Assembly (NCBI RefSeq): GCF_004803465.1
Contig: NZ_SRSF01000006.1
Location: forward strand, 106,254-170,253
Direction: 5' to 3'
DNA: 64,000 bases
Origin: Neolewinella litorea
GTDB lineage: Bacteria; Bacteroidota; Bacteroidia; Chitinophagales; Saprospiraceae
How positions within the stretch are numbered: position 1 is the stretch's first letter; each line of letters opens with the position of its first letter. Shown here piece by piece: positions 9,825-17,839 of this stretch. The translations under genes and the position numbers were made by a program. The notes beneath the pieces are model-generated. The model did not search any database. It was not told the DNA's origin and saw only the letters and a program-made list of their open reading frames with translations.

Positions 9825-9872
9825 TCTATTTGCCCTTTTTCTTGTTGAGCCTCATTAAATGGTTTATCATAT

Positions 9873-10166
9873 ATGGAAGCAACCGTAGACGAACTCAAAA
9901 AACGGGAACAGGAAGGCAAAGACGATTACGTTTTGCTGGATGTTCGGGAAGATTACGAACGGGCGGAATTCAACGTAGGCGGCATTCACGTTCCCCTGGG
10001 ACAGTTGAGTATGTCGATGGACAAACTGACCCCCTACCGCGATCAGGAGATCATTGTCTACTGTCGCAGCGGCAAGCGGTCGGCCATGGCGCAGGAATTG
10101 CTGCGGCAGTCCGGCTTCAAGAATGTCCGCAACCTTGAGGGGGGAATGCTGGCCTACCAGGGCTAG
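9873..10166 (+). CDS. Rhodanese-like domain protein
   Basis: A 97-residue single-domain rhodanese. The core motifs are LLDVREDYERAEF, the GGIHVPLGQL turn, and the active-site loop YCRSGKRSAMAQ with the catalytic cysteine that carries a persulfide; it ends with NLEGGMLAYQG, usual for GlpE/PspE-sized proteins. There is no signal peptide, so it acts in the cytoplasm. The gene starts 48 nt after the T9SS protein and its stop lies 5 nt from the 3' end of the convergent SPOR gene. Confidence 0.92.
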   Translation: MEATVDELKKREQEGKDDYVLLDVREDYERAEFNVGGIHVPLGQLSMSMDKLTPYRDQEIIVYCRSGKRSAMAQELLRQSGFKNVRNLEGGMLAYQG

Positions 10167-10171
10167 TTAAC

Positions 10172-10687
10172 TCACCTTTGTCGATAAACGTCGGCTTCAA
10201 ATCCGGCCGAGCGAACGCGCCCGGCCAGTTCCGCGGCCTCGGTATAGCTGTTTGAGCGATCCACCAGCGCCACGGCATAGGTGCCGCGATCGAAAATTTT
10301 GAGTTCGGTCTCCGCAAAACCGGCCTGCACCAGGTCGCGCACGCGGGTCCGGGCGTTGATCACCTGCCGGAAGGTACCGGCGATCACCAGGTACCGGCCT
10401 TCGGCGTCTCCCGCCGAGGAGGCAATGGAGCTGTCGGCGGCGGTTGCCGGGACAAGGTCCCGGAATTGTTGCTCCCTCGAAGAGCCCGCATCGGCAGTAA
10501 GTGGCTGGTCGTCACGGCTTGCCGATGAATCAATCGGGAAGGATTTTGGCAGTTCCGTGTAATTCACGTTATCTTCGAACTCGGTTTGGCCATCCGAAGG
10601 TGCCGTTACAACTTGTGAGATCAGCAGCGCCAGTGCCACCAGGCACAGCACGAGAATCACGAAAACAATGGTGGAAGAGTTCTTCAT
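10172..10687 (-). CDS. SPOR domain-containing membrane protein
   Basis: A 171-residue protein with one N-terminal membrane helix (about residues 6-28, STIVFVILVLCLVALALLI), a linker of low complexity rich in D, S and A, and a C-terminal SPOR domain (about residues 95-171: YLVIAGTFRQVINARTRV ... GFEADVYRQ). SPOR domains bind peptidoglycan lacking stem peptides, and such proteins often localise to the division site or remodel septal wall. The gene is read opposite to its neighbours and convergent with the rhodanese. Confidence 0.85.
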   Translation of the reverse strand: MKNSSTIVFVILVLCLVALALLISQVVTAPSDGQTEFEDNVNYTELPKSFPIDSSASRDDQPLTADAGSSREQQFRDLVPATAADSSIASSAGDAEGRYLVIAGTFRQVINARTRVRDLVQAGFAETELKIFDRGTYAVALVDRSNSYTEAAELAGRVRSAGFEADVYRQR

Positions 10688-10739
10688 TGGCCGGTTTGTA
10701 GGTGCATTAAGCTCTAGAACCCTAAGTTACAAAGCGCGG

Positions 10740-10874
10740 TATCGGTTTACTGACGACCGATAAATAAGGCAACCGCCAGCGCGCCGCCCCGCCGGGGCAC
10801 AAGAATTTTGTCAAGTGTTTGCTTTTTGGAAAGACCGTTTTTTCAGGGAGCACCGTCAGGTGCTCCCTTTTTTT
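10740..10874 (+). ncRNA. Candidate structured leader or small RNA upstream of fni
   Basis: Three stem-loops follow one another: TATCGGT/ACCGATA (10740-10762), GCCCC/GGGGC (10786-10798) and GGGAGCACC/GGTGCTCCC with a GTCA loop plus seven T (10846-10874). The last is a textbook intrinsic terminator on the + strand. No protein gene on this strand ends nearby (the rhodanese ends at 10166 and the SPOR gene is on the other strand), so either a small RNA is terminated here or this is an attenuator in the fni leader, whose ATG is 38 nt downstream. No known riboswitch family was recognised and no strong promoter was found. Confidence 0.4.
10846..10874 (+). terminator. Intrinsic terminator or attenuator before fni
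   Basis: A perfect 9-bp stem (10846-10854 with 10859-10867), a GTCA tetraloop and a run of seven T. It is unidirectional: the other strand has no T-run after the stem. Confidence 0.85.
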
Positions 10875-10911
10875 GCGTAAACCATTCTTTTTCGCCGGCG
10901 TTGCCACAGAT

Positions 10912-11970
10912 ATGTCCGATAGCCCATCCTTCTCTTTCCCCCCGCCCGTCGCCGGTGATCCTACGGCACCGGGACGCAAAGAGGACCACATCGAACTGGC
11001 CTTCAAATCGCAGGCCGAGCGCGGTAACCTGGACCAACGATTCGACTACGAACCCCTGCTGGCGGCCCACCCCGCACCCGGTAGCCTGACGCCCATCGAT
11101 TGGGGCGGAAAATCCCTGCGTGCCCCCCTTTGGGTGAGCAGCATGACTGGGGGTACCGAGAAGGCCCTCATCATCAATCACAACCTGGCGCGGGCCGCCG
11201 GCGAGTTCGGCATCGGTATGGGGCTGGGCTCCTGCCGTAGCCTGCTCTACGAGGACGACCGTTTTCAGGACTTCAACGTGCGGCCCCTGGCGGGTCCGGA
11301 GGTGCCCATTTTTGCCAATCTGGGCGCGGCGCAGTTGCAAAGCTTGCTGGAACGGGGCGAGGCGGATCTGGTTACCCAACTAATAGACGCACTCGATCTC
11401 GACGGTCTCATCGTACACGTCAACCCCCTGCAGGAATGGCTGCAACCGGAAGGTGACCGCTTCACGGTGGCCCCCCTGGAAACCATCCGCGAACTGCTGC
11501 GGGCATTGCCCAACCTGCCGGTGATCGTCAAGGAGGTAGGGCAGGGGATGGGCCCCGCCAGTCTGCGCGCCCTGCTGGAGCTGCCCCTGCTGGCCCTCGA
11601 CACGGCGGCTAACGGCGGGACCAACTTCAGCAAACTGGAGCTCTTTCGGTCCGACGCGCTGGCCCGCAGTGCCTACGGCGGCCTTACCCAGGTGGGGCAT
11701 TCCGCCGAGGAGATGGTTCGGCAGGTAAATCGGATCGTGGAAGAATCCCCCCGGGAGATCCGTTGTTCCCACCTCATCGTAAGCGGCGGAGTGCAGGACT
11801 TTCTCGACGGCTACTACCTGACGGAGCTCTCGCGACTGCCGGCGATCTACGGGCAGGCGTCAGCCTTTCTGCGACACGCCCGCGAGGATTACCTGAGTCT
11901 GCAGCGGTACGTAGCCACCCAGCTGCGCGGTTTAGAGTTGGCCAAGGCCTATCTTCGCCCCCGGCCTTAA
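10912..11970 (+). CDS. fni: Type II isopentenyl-diphosphate delta-isomerase (FMN-dependent)
   Basis: A 352-residue TIM-barrel flavoenzyme that interconverts isopentenyl and dimethylallyl diphosphate. Motifs match the family: RKEDHIELAF near the N-terminus, LWVSSMTGG, GMGLGSCRSLL, VNPLQEWLQPEGD (binding of diphosphate and catalytic Gln), VKEVGQGM, GGTNFSKLE and a phosphate-binding SGGVQDFLDG. I chose the ATG at 10912; an upstream in-frame ATG at 10819 would place the coding region across the terminator hairpin and adds residues without family character. HMG-CoA reductase follows 18 nt later, so the two isoprenoid genes form a probable operon. Confidence 0.93.
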   Translation: MSDSPSFSFPPPVAGDPTAPGRKEDHIELAFKSQAERGNLDQRFDYEPLLAAHPAPGSLTPIDWGGKSLRAPLWVSSMTGGTEKALIINHNLARAAGEFGIGMGLGSCRSLLYEDDRFQDFNVRPLAGPEVPIFANLGAAQLQSLLERGEADLVTQLIDALDLDGLIVHVNPLQEWLQPEGDRFTVAPLETIRELLRALPNLPVIVKEVGQGMGPASLRALLELPLLALDTAANGGTNFSKLELFRSDALARSAYGGLTQVGHSAEEMVRQVNRIVEESPREIRCSHLIVSGGVQDFLDGYYLTELSRLPAIYGQASAFLRHAREDYLSLQRYVATQLRGLELAKAYLRPRP

Positions 11971-11988
11971 ATCTTAGACCCTCCCCCT

Positions 11989-13332
11989 GTGGCCGAGCAA
12001 GTAAGCGACCCTCACCGCATCAGCGGATTCAGTAAATTCGACAAGGCACAGCGCCGACAGTGGCTTTTGGAGCACTTTCTGCCCGAACACGGGGAGGATG
12101 ATTTCGCCTTCTTCGAGGCCGGCAGTTCCGATCTGCAGGATGTGCTGGACAACTTCAGTGAGAACACGGTCGCCAACTTCCCCCTCCCCTTTGGCGTGGC
12201 GCCCAACTTCATCGTTAATGGTCGGACGTACGCCGTACCCATGGTCATCGAGGAAAGCAGCGTAGTGGCCGCGGCCAGCAGCGCCGCTAAGTACTGGTCG
12301 ACCCGCGGGGGGTTCCACGCCGAAGTGCTGGCTTCCGAAAAACTTGGCCAGCTCCATTTCCGGTGGAGCGGTACGCCAGAGCGGCGTGCTTCCCTCTTTC
12401 GGGAGTTGGAGGACCGGCTCCGGGAAGCTACCGCTGAACTCACCGCGCGCATGGAGAAACGGGGCGGCGGGGTACGCGGGATGCAGTGGAAGCACCTTCC
12501 CGAGGTGGACCGGCAGTGTTACCAATTGCTGGTGAGTTTCGGTACCGGCGACAGTATGGGGGCCAACTTCATCAACACCGTCCTGGAGACCTATGCCGCC
12601 GAACTCGAGCGGTGGGCGGGGGAGAGTGAGTCGCTGTACGACGATGAGCGGGAGCTGGAAATCATCATGGCCATCCTCAGTAACCATACGCCTAACTGCG
12701 CCGTCCGTGCCTGGGTGAGCTGTCCTATTGAGGAGATGAACATTCCCGGGTCGGGGGTAGACGCCGCCGACTTTGTACGCCGCTTCGAACTGGCCGTAGC
12801 CATTGCCCGCGAGGACCCCTACCGGGCCGTTACCCACAACAAGGGAATCATGAACGGGGTAGACGCCGTGGTGCTGGCGACGGGCAACGACTTCCGGGCC
12901 GTGGAGGCTGCCGCGCACGCCTTCGCCGCTTCGGGGGGGCGCTACGCTTCGCTAAGCCGTTGCCGGGTGGCCGATGACGTATTCCAATTCGAGCTTACCC
13001 TCCCCCTAGCCTTGGGTACGGTGGGCGGTCTAACCCGCTTGCACCCGCTGGCCGATCTGTCCCTGAAGCTTCTGGAGCGACCCAACGCCGAAGAACTGAT
13101 GTGCATCGCCGCCGCCACCGGTCTGGCCCAAAACTTCGCCGCCCTGCGCAGTCTGGTGACCACCGGCATCCAGCAGGGTCACATGAAGATGCACCTGCAG
13201 AACATCCTGTCCAGCCTCCAGGCTAGCCCCCCCGAGCGCCGCCAAACGGTCAACTTCTTTGAAGGACGCACCGTCAGCCACCACGGCGTACGCCAGTATC
13301 TGGATAAGCTTCGGGAGGGGAAACTTAAGTAG
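11989..13332 (+). CDS. Hydroxymethylglutaryl-CoA reductase (class II type)
   Basis: A 447-residue enzyme for the mevalonate-forming step. The family blocks are visible: EESSVVAAASSAAKYW (catalytic Glu region), GDSMGANFINTVLE (dinucleotide loop), NKGIMNGVDAVVLATGND (catalytic Lys and Asp region), LPLALGTVGGLTRLHP and the C-terminal GHMKMHLQN with the catalytic His. The length and single-domain form fit bacterial class II reductases. The start is GTG at 11989; the alternative starts are internal. With fni upstream and a GHMP kinase at 37 kb, the gene supports a mevalonate route rather than the DXP route. Its 3' end touches the first hairpin-repeat array. Confidence 0.93.
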   Translation: MAEQVSDPHRISGFSKFDKAQRRQWLLEHFLPEHGEDDFAFFEAGSSDLQDVLDNFSENTVANFPLPFGVAPNFIVNGRTYAVPMVIEESSVVAAASSAAKYWSTRGGFHAEVLASEKLGQLHFRWSGTPERRASLFRELEDRLREATAELTARMEKRGGGVRGMQWKHLPEVDRQCYQLLVSFGTGDSMGANFINTVLETYAAELERWAGESESLYDDERELEIIMAILSNHTPNCAVRAWVSCPIEEMNIPGSGVDAADFVRRFELAVAIAREDPYRAVTHNKGIMNGVDAVVLATGNDFRAVEAAAHAFAASGGRYASLSRCRVADDVFQFELTLPLALGTVGGLTRLHPLADLSLKLLERPNAEELMCIAAATGLAQNFAALRSLVTTGIQQGHMKMHLQNILSSLQASPPERRQTVNFFEGRTVSHHGVRQYLDKLREGKLK

Positions 13333-13337
13333 GTTTG

Positions 13338-14045
13338 GCGGTTCCCAACATCTTGTCGGAGTTGTTGAGTGGTGATGATAATTGTTGTGGTTGCGCGACC
13401 AGAGGTCACGAGCCGTGCGGTTCCCGACATCCTGTCGGGTCATTGAGGGGTCGGCGGATGGTTGGGGTCTACGCGACCGGAGGTCACGAACCGTGAAGCG
13501 CGACCGGAGGTCACGAGCCGTCCGGTTCCCGACATCCTGTCGGGTTGTTGAGTGGGGGGCGGAGGGTTGGGGTTTACGCGACCGGAGGTCACGAACCGTG
13601 CCGCGCGACCGGAGGTCACGAGCCGTGCGGTTCCCGACATCCTGTCGGGTCATTGAGGGGTCGGCGGATGGTTGGGGTTTACGCGACCGGAGGTCACGAA
13701 CCGTGCCGCGCGACCGGAGGTCACGAGCCGTGCGGTTCCCGACATCCTGTCGGGTTGTTGAGTGGGGGGCGGATGGTTGGGGTTTACGCGACCAGAAGTC
13801 ACGAACCGTGCCGCGCGACCGGAGGTCACGAGCCGTGCGGTTCCCGACATCCTGTCGGGTTGTTGAGTGGGGGGCGGAGGGTTGGGGTTTACGCGACCAG
13901 AGGTCACGAACCGTGCCGCGCGACCGGAGGTCACGAGCCGTGCGGTTCCCGATATCCTGTCGGGTCATTGAGGGGTCGGCGGATGGTTGGGGTTTACGCG
14001 ACCAGAAGTCACAAACCGAGCTGCACGACCGGAGGTCATGCGGCC
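13338..14045 (+). repeat. Hairpin repeat array 1 (REP/BIME-like), downstream side of the RAYT
   Basis: About 700 bp of ~105-bp units built from two short elements. Element A (core GACC-GGA-GGTC, as in GCGACCGGAGGTCACGARCC) occurs 13 times, and element B (CCCGACA-TCC-TGTCGGG) occurs 7 times at about 13343, 13423, 13527, 13632, 13738, 13843 and 13947. The usual unit is A-A-B followed by a G-rich spacer (TTGTTGAGTGGGGGGCGG or TCATTGAGGGGTCGG types). The first and last B copies are degenerate, as expected for array edges. The open frames through this stretch are translations of the repeat. Confidence 0.93.
14022..14037 (+). repeat. Left 16-bp direct repeat bracketing the RAYT
   Basis: TGCACGACCGGAGGTC, a variant of element A preceded by CAC instead of the CGC seen in nearly all other copies. 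The identical 16 bases recur at 14817-14832, on the other side of the transposase gene. Confidence 0.8.
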
Positions 14046-14683
14046 GAAGCCTCCCACTCACACCTCCTGAATAGCAAATCATAGTCAGGGTGTAGGTAGG
14101 TATGCGGCCAATCTTCCCAGTGTTTCACTAGTCCGGCCTTAACAGGATTGTTTAGCAGGTACCACATCACAGTAGAAAACTTACCCGTCCTAACATCCCG
14201 ATCGAAATAGCTGGTGGCCCAGAACGGCTGCCCTCTAATCCCGAGAATACGGTTAGCGCGCAGGGCCGTGAAATTCTTATGCGCTTTTATAATCGAGCCG
14301 GTGTCTACTTCTGCTTCGGAGGAACTCCGGGCCAGTACGTGAACGTGGTTACTCATTACACAAATCGCAAACAACATAACACCTCTGTGTTCCGCTAACC
14401 ATTTCCAGGAGTCGAGAACCAGCTTGGCTATGGCTGGATTTGCCAGGTGGTAGGGGCCATTTGATTTGTGGTGGAGCGCTTCCTCAAGTAGCTGTTCTGC
14501 TAGTATTCTTGGACCTGGTTCATTGAAGGGTGTTTGTGCCTCGCCGTATGCCTCCTGGTATTTCCAATACTTCTCTCTCATTTCTGTCAAGACCTTCTGA
14601 GGGATGCTGCCACTTAATCTGTACACGATATGCATCGGTATGTGGCGCAAGGGACGATGCGGTAATTTGCCGAACTCGCTCAT
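14036..14683 (-). CDS. REP-associated tyrosine transposase (RAYT, Y1/IS200-like HUH nuclease)
   Basis: A 215-residue Y1-type single-strand DNA transposase. The HUH motif is His113-Val-His115 (VMSNHVHVLA); the catalytic tyrosine is most likely Tyr159 (FWATSYFDRDVR); the C-terminal helix has YLLNNPVKAGLV and WPHTYLHPDY, typical of RAYT-type proteins. Family members nick and join palindromic REP sequences. The gene is visibly poorer in GC than its neighbours, preceded by an AT-rich leader, and lies between two arrays of short hairpins that are its likely substrates. Its stop codon is formed by the terminal hairpin element (TCA inside GGAGGTCATG on the + strand). The frame looks intact and no catalytic residue is missing. 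Confidence 0.9.
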   Translation of the reverse strand: MSEFGKLPHRPLRHIPMHIVYRLSGSIPQKVLTEMREKYWKYQEAYGEAQTPFNEPGPRILAEQLLEEALHHKSNGPYHLANPAIAKLVLDSWKWLAEHRGVMLFAICVMSNHVHVLARSSSEAEVDTGSIIKAHKNFTALRANRILGIRGQPFWATSYFDRDVRTGKFSTVMWYLLNNPVKAGLVKHWEDWPHTYLHPDYDLLFRRCEWEASAA

Positions 14684-14816
14684 AGCGTAGAATTAAGAGT
14701 GAATGATTGCTTTAGACAAAACAAATATTATTTTTTATGAATAAAAAATCAAATTGTTTTAAAATAAATTGTCTAGCAGATTGATGGGGTAGTGAATAGT
14801 AGAGATATTTCTTAGG
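14684..14816. promoter_or_regulatory. AT-rich foldback leader of the RAYT gene
   Basis: About 130 bp of very AT-rich sequence in a GC-rich genome. It contains a perfect 8-bp hairpin ATTTTTTA-TGAA-TAAAAAAT (14730-14749) nested inside an inverted repeat TAGACAA (14713-14719) / TTGTCTA (14769-14775), with AAAACAA/TTGTTTT in between. It lies upstream of the RAYT start on the minus strand, so it probably holds the promoter; it may also be a transposase-recognised structure. No exact -7 box was found. Confidence 0.55.
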
Positions 14817-15880
14817 TGCACGACCGGAGGTCGCGAGCCGGGTGGTTCCCGACATCTTGTCGGGGGTTTTGAAGGGAGAGAGGATGATTAGTGGTGGCGC
14901 AATCGAAGGTCACGAACCGGGCGGTTCCCGACATCCTGTCGGGGTATTCATTGGGGAAGTATTTTCTGTGGTAGCGCGACTAGAAGTCATGAAACGAGCT
15001 ACGCGACCGGAGGTCACGAACCGGATGGTTCCCGACATCTTGTCGGGGTGTTGAGGGTAATGGTGATATTTGGTGGCATCGCGACTGGAAGTCACGAGCC
15101 GGGCATCGCGACCAGAGGTCACGAACCGCGCCGCGACCAGAGGTCACGAACCGGGCGGTTCCCGACATCCTGTCGGGTTGGTATGGGTAATGGTGGTATT
15201 TGGTGGCATCGCGACTGGAAGTCACGAGCCGGGCATGGCGACCAGAGGTCACGAACCGCGCCGCGACCAGAGGTCACGAACCGGATGGTTCCCGACATCT
15301 TGTCGGGTTGTTAAGGATAATGGTGATATTTGGTGGCATCGCGACTGGAAGTCACGAGCCGGGCATCGCGACCGGAGGTCACGAGCCGAGCTACGCGACC
15401 GGAGGTCACGAACCGAGCTACGCGACCGGAGGTCACGAACCGGGCGGTTCCCGACATCCTGTCGGGTTGGTAAGGGTAATGGTGGTATTTGGTGGCATCG
15501 CGACTGGAAGTCACGAGCCGGGCATCGCGACCGGAGGTCACGAGCCGAGCTACGCGACCAGAGGTCACGAACCGAGCTACGCGACCGGAGGTCACGAGCC
15601 GAGCTACGCGACCGAAGGTCACGAGCCGGGCGGTTCCCGACATCTTGTCGGGTTGGTAAGGGTAATGGTGGTATTTGGTGGCATCGCGACTGGAAGTCAC
15701 GAGCCGGGCATCGCGACCGGAGGTCACGAGCCGAGCTACGCGACCGGAGGTCACGAACCGGGCGGTTCCCGACATCCTGTCGGGTTGGTAAGGGTAATGG
15801 TGATAATTGGTGGCATCGCGATTAAGTCACGAACCGCGCCGCGACCAGAGGTCACGAGCCGGAGGTCGCGAGCCGTGAGA
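14815..15880 (+). repeat. Hairpin repeat array 2 (REP/BIME-like), upstream side of the RAYT
   Basis: About 1070 bp with the same elements as array 1 in the same orientation: 8 B copies (about 14848, 14928, 15029, 15160, 15289, 15449, 15637, 15767) and about 24 A copies. The number of A elements between successive B elements varies (1, 2, 3, 3, 4, 5, 3), so A has been amplified within B-delimited units. The basic period is about 130 bp and the spacer (GGTAATGGTGGTATTTGGTGG) differs from that of array 1, pointing to independent expansion on each side. The first A of most units is the variant GACT-GGA-AGTC. Confidence 0.93.
14817..14832 (+). repeat. Right 16-bp direct repeat bracketing the RAYT
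   Basis: Identical to 14022-14037 and in the same orientation, 795 bp away. Together they delimit a cassette holding only the RAYT and its AT-rich leader. Confidence 0.8.
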
Positions 15881-15946
15881 GCAAGTACGGTTATTGGGTT
15901 AAGAAGGGAATGTATATTACCAACCCCTTAACCGAACAACACAGCC

Positions 15947-17836
15947 ATGCGCAACCACCTTTTACTGCTTCTTTTGGTACTGCTTTGCACTTGCGTCCGC
16001 GCCCAGAACTCGGATGCGTACCGAGAACTGGCCAAAATCGCTGAGATCGAACAGAAGATCATGGTGCCCATGCGCGACGGCAAGCGACTGGCCACCGATG
16101 TGTACCGGCCTAAGAACGTCGAAAAGGCGCCCATCATCTTCGTGCGTACCCCCTACCAGTTCAACGGCTGGGTGGACGGTGAAGAGCAGGAGCGCAACTA
16201 CGAGCGGGCCTATGAGGCCGTCAGCCGCGGCTACGCCTACGTGGTACAGAATGAGCGCGGCCGCTACTTCAGCGAGGGCGACTGGGACATCCTCGGCGTA
16301 CCGCTAACCGACGGCTACGACGCCATCGAGTGGATGAGCACGCAGCCCTGGAGCAACGGCAACGTGGGACTGTACGGCTGCAGCTCCACCGCCGAATGGC
16401 AAATGGCCGTGGCCAGCCTCGGACACCCCGCCCTTAAGGCCATGGTACCGATGGGTTACGGGGCAGGCGTGGGCCGGGTAGGGGAATTTATGGAGCAGGG
16501 CAACTGGTACCGCGGCGGGGCCCAGCAGATGCTCTTCACCAGCTGGCTTTACCACGTGCAGCACGACCCCAACGGCCCCAAACTGGCGGAGGGACTGCCC
16601 CGCGAAGACATCCTGCGCCTGCAGCGCTTCTACGACATGGAGCCGGAGTACCCCGAGATCTCCTCGATGGAGATGCTGAGCACCCTGCCGGTCGACTCCA
16701 TCATCGCGGGCAATTACGGCCCGGAAGGCATCTACGAGGACATGATTAAGCGCAAGCCCAACGATCCGGCCTGGTACGAGGGCGGCCTCTACCACGATGA
16801 CATGCCCTTCGACGTGCCCACCTTCTGGTTCACGAGCTGGTACGACGTATCGATCAGTCCAAACCTGGCGCTCTTCAACCACGTACGCAAGAACGCGGAA
16901 TCGCAGGAGGCCCGCGATAACCAGTACCTCTGGATCGCCCCTACGCTGCACTGCGCCTACACCCGCGCCACGGAGAATACCATCGTAGGCGAGCGCAGCG
17001 TCGGCGATGCCCGCTATGACTACGACGGCCTGATCTACGGCTTCTTCGACAAGTGGCTGAAGGAGGAGGAACCCGGCCAGCTGATCGATACCCTGCACCG
17101 TGTGACCTATTACACGATGGGCAGCAACAAATGGCAGACGACTTCCGCCTGGCCGCCCCCCTCGGTCGAAACGGTGGACTACTACCTCGGCAGCAACGGT
17201 AATGCCAACACCATGTACGGCGACGGCAAGCTGGTCAAGCAAGCCCCCCAACAGGATAAGCCCGACAGCTTCCTCTACGATCCTATGAACCCGGTGTACA
17301 GCTACGGCGGCAACGTCTGCTGCACCGGCGACGCCGTTGAGGGTGGCTCCATGGACCAACGCCGGATGGAAACCCGTAATGACGTACTCGTCTATACCTC
17401 CGAACCATTTCCCGAGGATACCGAAGTGACCGGCTCAATTGAAAGCACCCTATACCTCAGCAGCGACGTGAAGGATACCGATTTGACCCTCAAGCTGATC
17501 GTCGTAGACGAGGACGGTGCCGCCTACAATCTTGACGAAACCATCCAGCGCGTCCGCTATCGCGAGGGATACGATAAGGAAGTATTCATGGAGAAGGGGA
17601 AGGTCTACAAAGTCGACCTCACCCGGATGAGTACCAGTAACCTTTTCAAGAAAGGACAACGGCTGCGCATCGAGGTAAGCAGCTCCAACTTCCCCCGCTT
17701 CGAGCGGAATATGAACACCGGCGGCAACAACTACGACGAGAAGGAGGGGGTAGTGGCCCACAACGTCATCCACCACTCGGCCGAGTACCCCAGCGTGGTG
17801 CGCGTGCCGGTGGTGCGCACTTCCACAACGCGCTAG
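15947..17836 (+). CDS. CocE/NonD family alpha/beta hydrolase, secreted
   Basis: A 629-residue protein with a signal peptide ([20 protein letters not shown]). The N-terminal half has the X-Pro dipeptidyl-peptidase S15 / CocE hydrolase fold: [28 protein letters not shown], the nucleophile elbow [12 protein letters not shown] (catalytic Ser in G-x-S), and a His-bearing [14 protein letters not shown]. The C-terminal ~200 residues form the jelly-roll typical of this family ([20 protein letters not shown]). Family members cleave acyl or peptide bonds (for example X-Pro dipeptides or beta-lactam amides); the substrate here is unknown. It follows repeat array 2 and is 3 nt from the aldolase gene, suggesting co-transcription. 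Confidence 0.88.
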   Translation: MRNHLLLLLLVLLCTCVRAQNSDAYRELAKIAEIEQKIMVPMRDGKRLATDVYRPKNVEKAPIIFVRTPYQFNGWVDGEEQERNYERAYEAVSRGYAYVVQNERGRYFSEGDWDILGVPLTDGYDAIEWMSTQPWSNGNVGLYGCSSTAEWQMAVASLGHPALKAMVPMGYGAGVGRVGEFMEQGNWYRGGAQQMLFTSWLYHVQHDPNGPKLAEGLPREDILRLQRFYDMEPEYPEISSMEMLSTLPVDSIIAGNYGPEGIYEDMIKRKPNDPAWYEGGLYHDDMPFDVPTFWFTSWYDVSISPNLALFNHVRKNAESQEARDNQYLWIAPTLHCAYTRATENTIVGERSVGDARYDYDGLIYGFFDKWLKEEEPGQLIDTLHRVTYYTMGSNKWQTTSAWPPPSVETVDYYLGSNGNANTMYGDGKLVKQAPQQDKPDSFLYDPMNPVYSYGGNVCCTGDAVEGGSMDQRRMETRNDVLVYTSEPFPEDTEVTGSIESTLYLSSDVKDTDLTLKLIVVDEDGAAYNLDETIQRVRYREGYDKEVFMEKGKVYKVDLTRMSTSNLFKKGQRLRIEVSSSNFPRFERNMNTGGNNYDEKEGVVAHNVIHHSAEYPSVVRVPVVRTSTTR

Positions 17837-17839
17837 GCC

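Noticed and set aside
10771..10796. Another degenerate dispersed element upstream of fni
   Set aside because: The match requires several indels and overlaps one of the leader hairpins.
10819..10911. Longer N-terminus for Fni starting at the ATG at 10819
   Set aside because: It would run through the intrinsic terminator hairpin and adds residues without family similarity; the ATG at 10912 was preferred.
13030..14084. Long overlapping open frames on both strands through array 1 (R/S/V-rich or G/H/E-rich proteins)
   Set aside because: They are translations of the tandem repeat: the same peptide recurs with the repeat period in several frames and on both strands, with no start context and no domain.
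13338..15880. CRISPR array
   Set aside because: The repeats are nested, spacers are themselves repeated rather than unique, and no cas gene is present; the RAYT explains the structure better.
14842..15931. Several open frames through array 2
   Set aside because: Same reason; the frames exist because the repeat units lack stops in more than one phase.
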